14,722 bases of DNA. Source: Mobilicoccus sp032100225. Its GTDB lineage: Bacteria; Actinomycetota; Actinomycetes; Actinomycetales; Dermatophilaceae. Shown piece after piece: positions 13,363 to 14,722 of the stretch. The position numbers and the translations under genes were made by a program. Under the pieces are notes generated by a model that did no database searches, was not told where the DNA came from, and was given only the letters and a program-made list of their open reading frames with translations. Where the stretch lies: contig DAMDJY010000087.1 in assembly GCA_032100225.1 (NCBI GenBank), positions 1 through 14,722 on the forward strand, in the 5' to 3' direction. Every line of letters starts with the position of its first letter. Position 1 is the first letter of the stretch.

Positions 13363-13752
13363 ATGGCGAAGATGTCCACCGAGGAGCTCCTCGGCGTTTT
13401 CGAAGAGATGACCCTCATCGAGCTCTCCGAGTTCGTCAAGGCGTTCGAGGACAAGTTCGAGGTCACCGCTGCGGCTCCGGTCGCGGTTGCGGCCGCGGGC
13501 GCCCCTGCCGGTGGCGGCGACGCCCCCGCCGCGGAGGAGAAGGACGAGTTCGACGTCATCCTCGAGTCCGCCGGTGACAAGAAGATCCAGGTCATCAAGG
13601 AGGTCCGCGCCCTCACGAGCCTGGGCCTCAAGGAGGCCAAGGACCTCGTCGACGGCGCCCCCAAGCCCGTCCTCGAGGCCGCGAAGAAGGACGACGCGGA
13701 GAAGGCCAAGGCTGCCCTCGAGGGCGCCGGCGCCACCGTCACCCTCAAGTGA
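13363..13752 (+). CDS. rplL: 50S ribosomal protein L7/L12 (bL12)
   Basis: A 129-residue multicopy stalk protein that recruits translation GTPases. The N-terminal dimerisation helices (MSTEELLGVFEEMTLIELSEFVKAFEDKF-type, residues 4-32) precede an Ala/Gly/Pro hinge at about 35-55 (AAGAPAGGG). The C-terminal factor-binding domain follows, with KKIQVIKEVRALTSLGLKEA and DLVDGAPKPVLEAAKKDDAE. The end TVTLK is normal, as is the length. ATG 13363 has AGGAAGGAAG at 13347-13356 upstream. A strong terminator lies 43 bases past the stop. Confidence 0.98.
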   Translation: MAKMSTEELLGVFEEMTLIELSEFVKAFEDKFEVTAAAPVAVAAAGAPAGGGDAPAAEEKDEFDVILESAGDKKIQVIKEVRALTSLGLKEAKDLVDGAPKPVLEAAKKDDAEKAKAALEGAGATVTLK

Positions 13753-13794
13753 CGTCTCTGCAGGTCTGAGCGGCTCGCTGCTCGGTCCCTGCGC

Positions 13795-13828
13795 CAGGGC
13801 GGGGTGGACTTCGGTCCGCCCCGCCCTG
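13795..13828 (+). terminator. Terminator or attenuator after rplL with UUCG tetraloop
   Basis: CAGGGCGGGGTGGAC (13795-13809) and GTCCGCCCCGCCCTG (13814-13828) form 15 pairs with one T-G wobble, around TTCG closed by C-G, the exceptionally stable C(UUCG)G form. A short TTT follows at 13834-13836. It separates rplJ-rplL from rpoB. Confidence 0.8.
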
Positions 13829-13883
13829 CGGCATTTCCCCACCCGCTGTGCGAGGGCGGGGGAGGCCCCGATACGGGTGGTCC

Positions 13884-13912
13884 TTGACCGGCGGGTCGCC
13901 GGGGGCCATGCT
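13884..13912 (+). promoter_or_regulatory. Upstream promoter candidate for rpoB
   Basis: TTGACC (13884-13889) and CATGCT (13907-13912) are spaced by 17 bases. Start would fall near 13919. The 15-base palindrome CAAGGCG-T-CGCCTTG at 13917-13931 covers that position. Confidence 0.45.
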
Positions 13913-13916
13913 TGCT

Positions 13917-13931
13917 CAAGGCGTCGCCTTG
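13917..13931. repeat. Perfect 15-base palindrome at the predicted upstream rpoB transcription start
   Basis: CAAGGCG (13917-13923) and CGCCTTG (13925-13931) are exact inverted repeats around a single T. The location over the +1 of the upstream promoter candidate suggests an operator, but no regulator is recognised. Confidence 0.45.
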
Positions 13932-14069
13932 GATTCTGGGGTCGATGCGGTTCGTTGCTCAGCCCGCGCCACCCGCTCTACAGCTCGTCCCACCTGGTGT
14001 GGTCCCGCCCCATTCGCTCAGGCGGATGGGGGTCCGGTCGATCTATCCCGGGGAACCCTGCTGCCCGGC

Positions 14070-14098
14070 TTTACAAGCCGCGAGGCGGCGGGTAGGCT
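14070..14098 (+). promoter_or_regulatory. Main promoter candidate for rpoB
   Basis: TTTACA (14070-14075) and TAGGCT (14093-14098) are spaced by exactly 17 bases, a good sigma-70-type match. The expected start is near 14105, giving a 165-base leader before rpoB. Confidence 0.65.
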
Positions 14099-14130
14099 AT
14101 GCCTTTGCGCTGCCTATGTTTCTTAACCCA

Positions 14131-14159
14131 GCCGTCATGCCCGCGCCACACATGACGGC
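14131..14159 (+). promoter_or_regulatory. Hairpin in the rpoB leader
   Basis: GCCGTCATG (14131-14139) and CATGACGGC (14151-14159) form nine perfect pairs around an 11-base loop, about 26 bases into the predicted rpoB transcript. No T run follows. As DNA it could also be a binding site for a dimeric protein. Confidence 0.5.
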
Positions 14160-14269
14160 CCGTCCTCGCGAACATCTCTCTGACCTGGGGAGATCCGTGT
14201 TCGTCGAGGATCGGGTTCGAGTCGGCAGCGACGACTTGCCGCTCACCAGGCCTTAAGGAAGGACCCTCC

Positions 14270-14722
14270 TTGGCTGCCTCGCGTACCGCGACCCAGAAGA
14301 TGTCCAGCGCAATCACGGCTTCCGGCCGTGTCTCGTTCGCAAAGATCCGCGAACCCCTCGAAGTGCCCGATCTGCTTGCTCTCCAAACGGAGAGCTTCGA
14401 CTGGCTGCTCGGGAACGAGCGCTGGCAGGATCGAGTTGCGGAGGCCCTCGAGGCCGGCCGCAGCGACGTGCCCACCCGTTCCGGACTCGAGGAGATCTTC
14501 GAAGAGATCTCCCCGATCGAGGACTTCTCCGGATCGATGTCGCTCAGTTTCCGCGACCACCGCTTCGAGGAGCAGAAGTACTCCATCGAGGAGTGCAAAG
14601 AACGCGACATGACGTACAGCGCACCGCTGTTCGTCACTGCCGAGTTCATGAACAACAACACCGGCGAAATCAAGAGCCAGACGGTCTTCATGGGCGACTT
14701 CCCGCTCATGACCGCGCGCGGA
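14270..14722 (+). CDS. rpoB: DNA-directed RNA polymerase subunit beta (N-terminal part; cut by window edge)
   Basis: The first 151 codons of the RNA polymerase beta subunit are present and open to the end of the window. After AASRTATQKMSSAI come the conserved actinobacterial blocks RVSFAKIREPLEVPDLLALQ, TESFDWLLGNERW, FEEISPIEDFSGSMSLSF, YSIEECKERDMTYSAPLFV, and TGEIKSQTVFMGDFPLMT, which runs into the fork and lobe region. The start is TTG at 14270, with AAGGAAGGA at 14255-14263 six bases away. A TTG start followed by Ala-Ala-Ser-Arg is known for rpoB in Streptomyces and relatives. The rifampicin-binding region lies beyond the window. Transcription probably comes from the promoters in the preceding spacer, plus read-through from rplJ-rplL. 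Confidence 0.97.
   Translation, partial: MAASRTATQKMSSAITASGRVSFAKIREPLEVPDLLALQTESFDWLLGNERWQDRVAEALEAGRSDVPTRSGLEEIFEEISPIEDFSGSMSLSFRDHRFEEQKYSIEECKERDMTYSAPLFVTAEFMNNNTGEIKSQTVFMGDFPLMTARG

Noticed and set aside
1..14722. CRISPR array, insertion sequence, toxin-antitoxin or phage genes
   Set aside because: No spaced repeats, transposase motifs or phage proteins were found in either strand; the window is ordinary core genome.

Overview
The window is a high-GC, codon-biased segment of an actinobacterial chromosome. The strongest clue is the gene order tRNA-Thr, tRNA-Met, rpmG, two MaoC-type dehydratases, murB, tRNA-Trp, secE, nusG, rplK, rplA, rplJ, rplL, rpoB, which is a familiar actinobacterial core arrangement. 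GTG and TTG starts (including a TTG-started rpoB), GC-rich hairpins and leaderless or ATGA/GTGA-coupled genes fit the same picture. The dehydratase pair resembles mycobacterial HadAB, but the fused PntA argues against Mycobacterium. A Micrococcales-type actinomycete is my guess, not something the sequence proves.

Region 1 (1-3036, minus strand) holds pntA and pntB, the two subunits of the proton-translocating NAD(P) transhydrogenase. pntB lacks only its last residues at the window edge. pntA carries an 83-base run of N that is much longer than the family alignment allows. Region 2 (3037-3382) is a divergent intergenic stretch with several small palindromes. Region 3 (3383-5359, plus) is a complete bioY-bioM-bioN operon for a biotin ECF transporter.

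Region 4 (5539-8194, plus) has tRNA-Thr(GGT), tRNA-Met(CAT), rpmG and the tightly overlapping hadA-hadB-murB cluster. Region 5 (8265-9284, minus) is an adenosine deaminase-family gene convergent with murB; the two are separated by a hairpin.

Region 6 (9451-14722, plus) runs tRNA-Trp(CCA), secE, nusG, rplK, rplA, rplJ, rplL and the first 151 codons of rpoB. It links protein export, transcription elongation, the ribosomal stalk and RNA polymerase. The long spacers rplK-rplA, rplA-rplJ and rplL-rpoB each show the same layout: a strong hairpin, then a sigma-70-like promoter, then a structured leader and a ribosome binding site. The cluster therefore looks like a chain of separately adjustable transcription units, not one plain operon.

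No mobile element, CRISPR array, prophage or unknown accessory system is visible. The points most worth a second look are the mis-sized gap in pntA, the highly acidic N-terminal extension of NusG, and the RNA and promoter architecture in the ribosomal/rpoB spacers.
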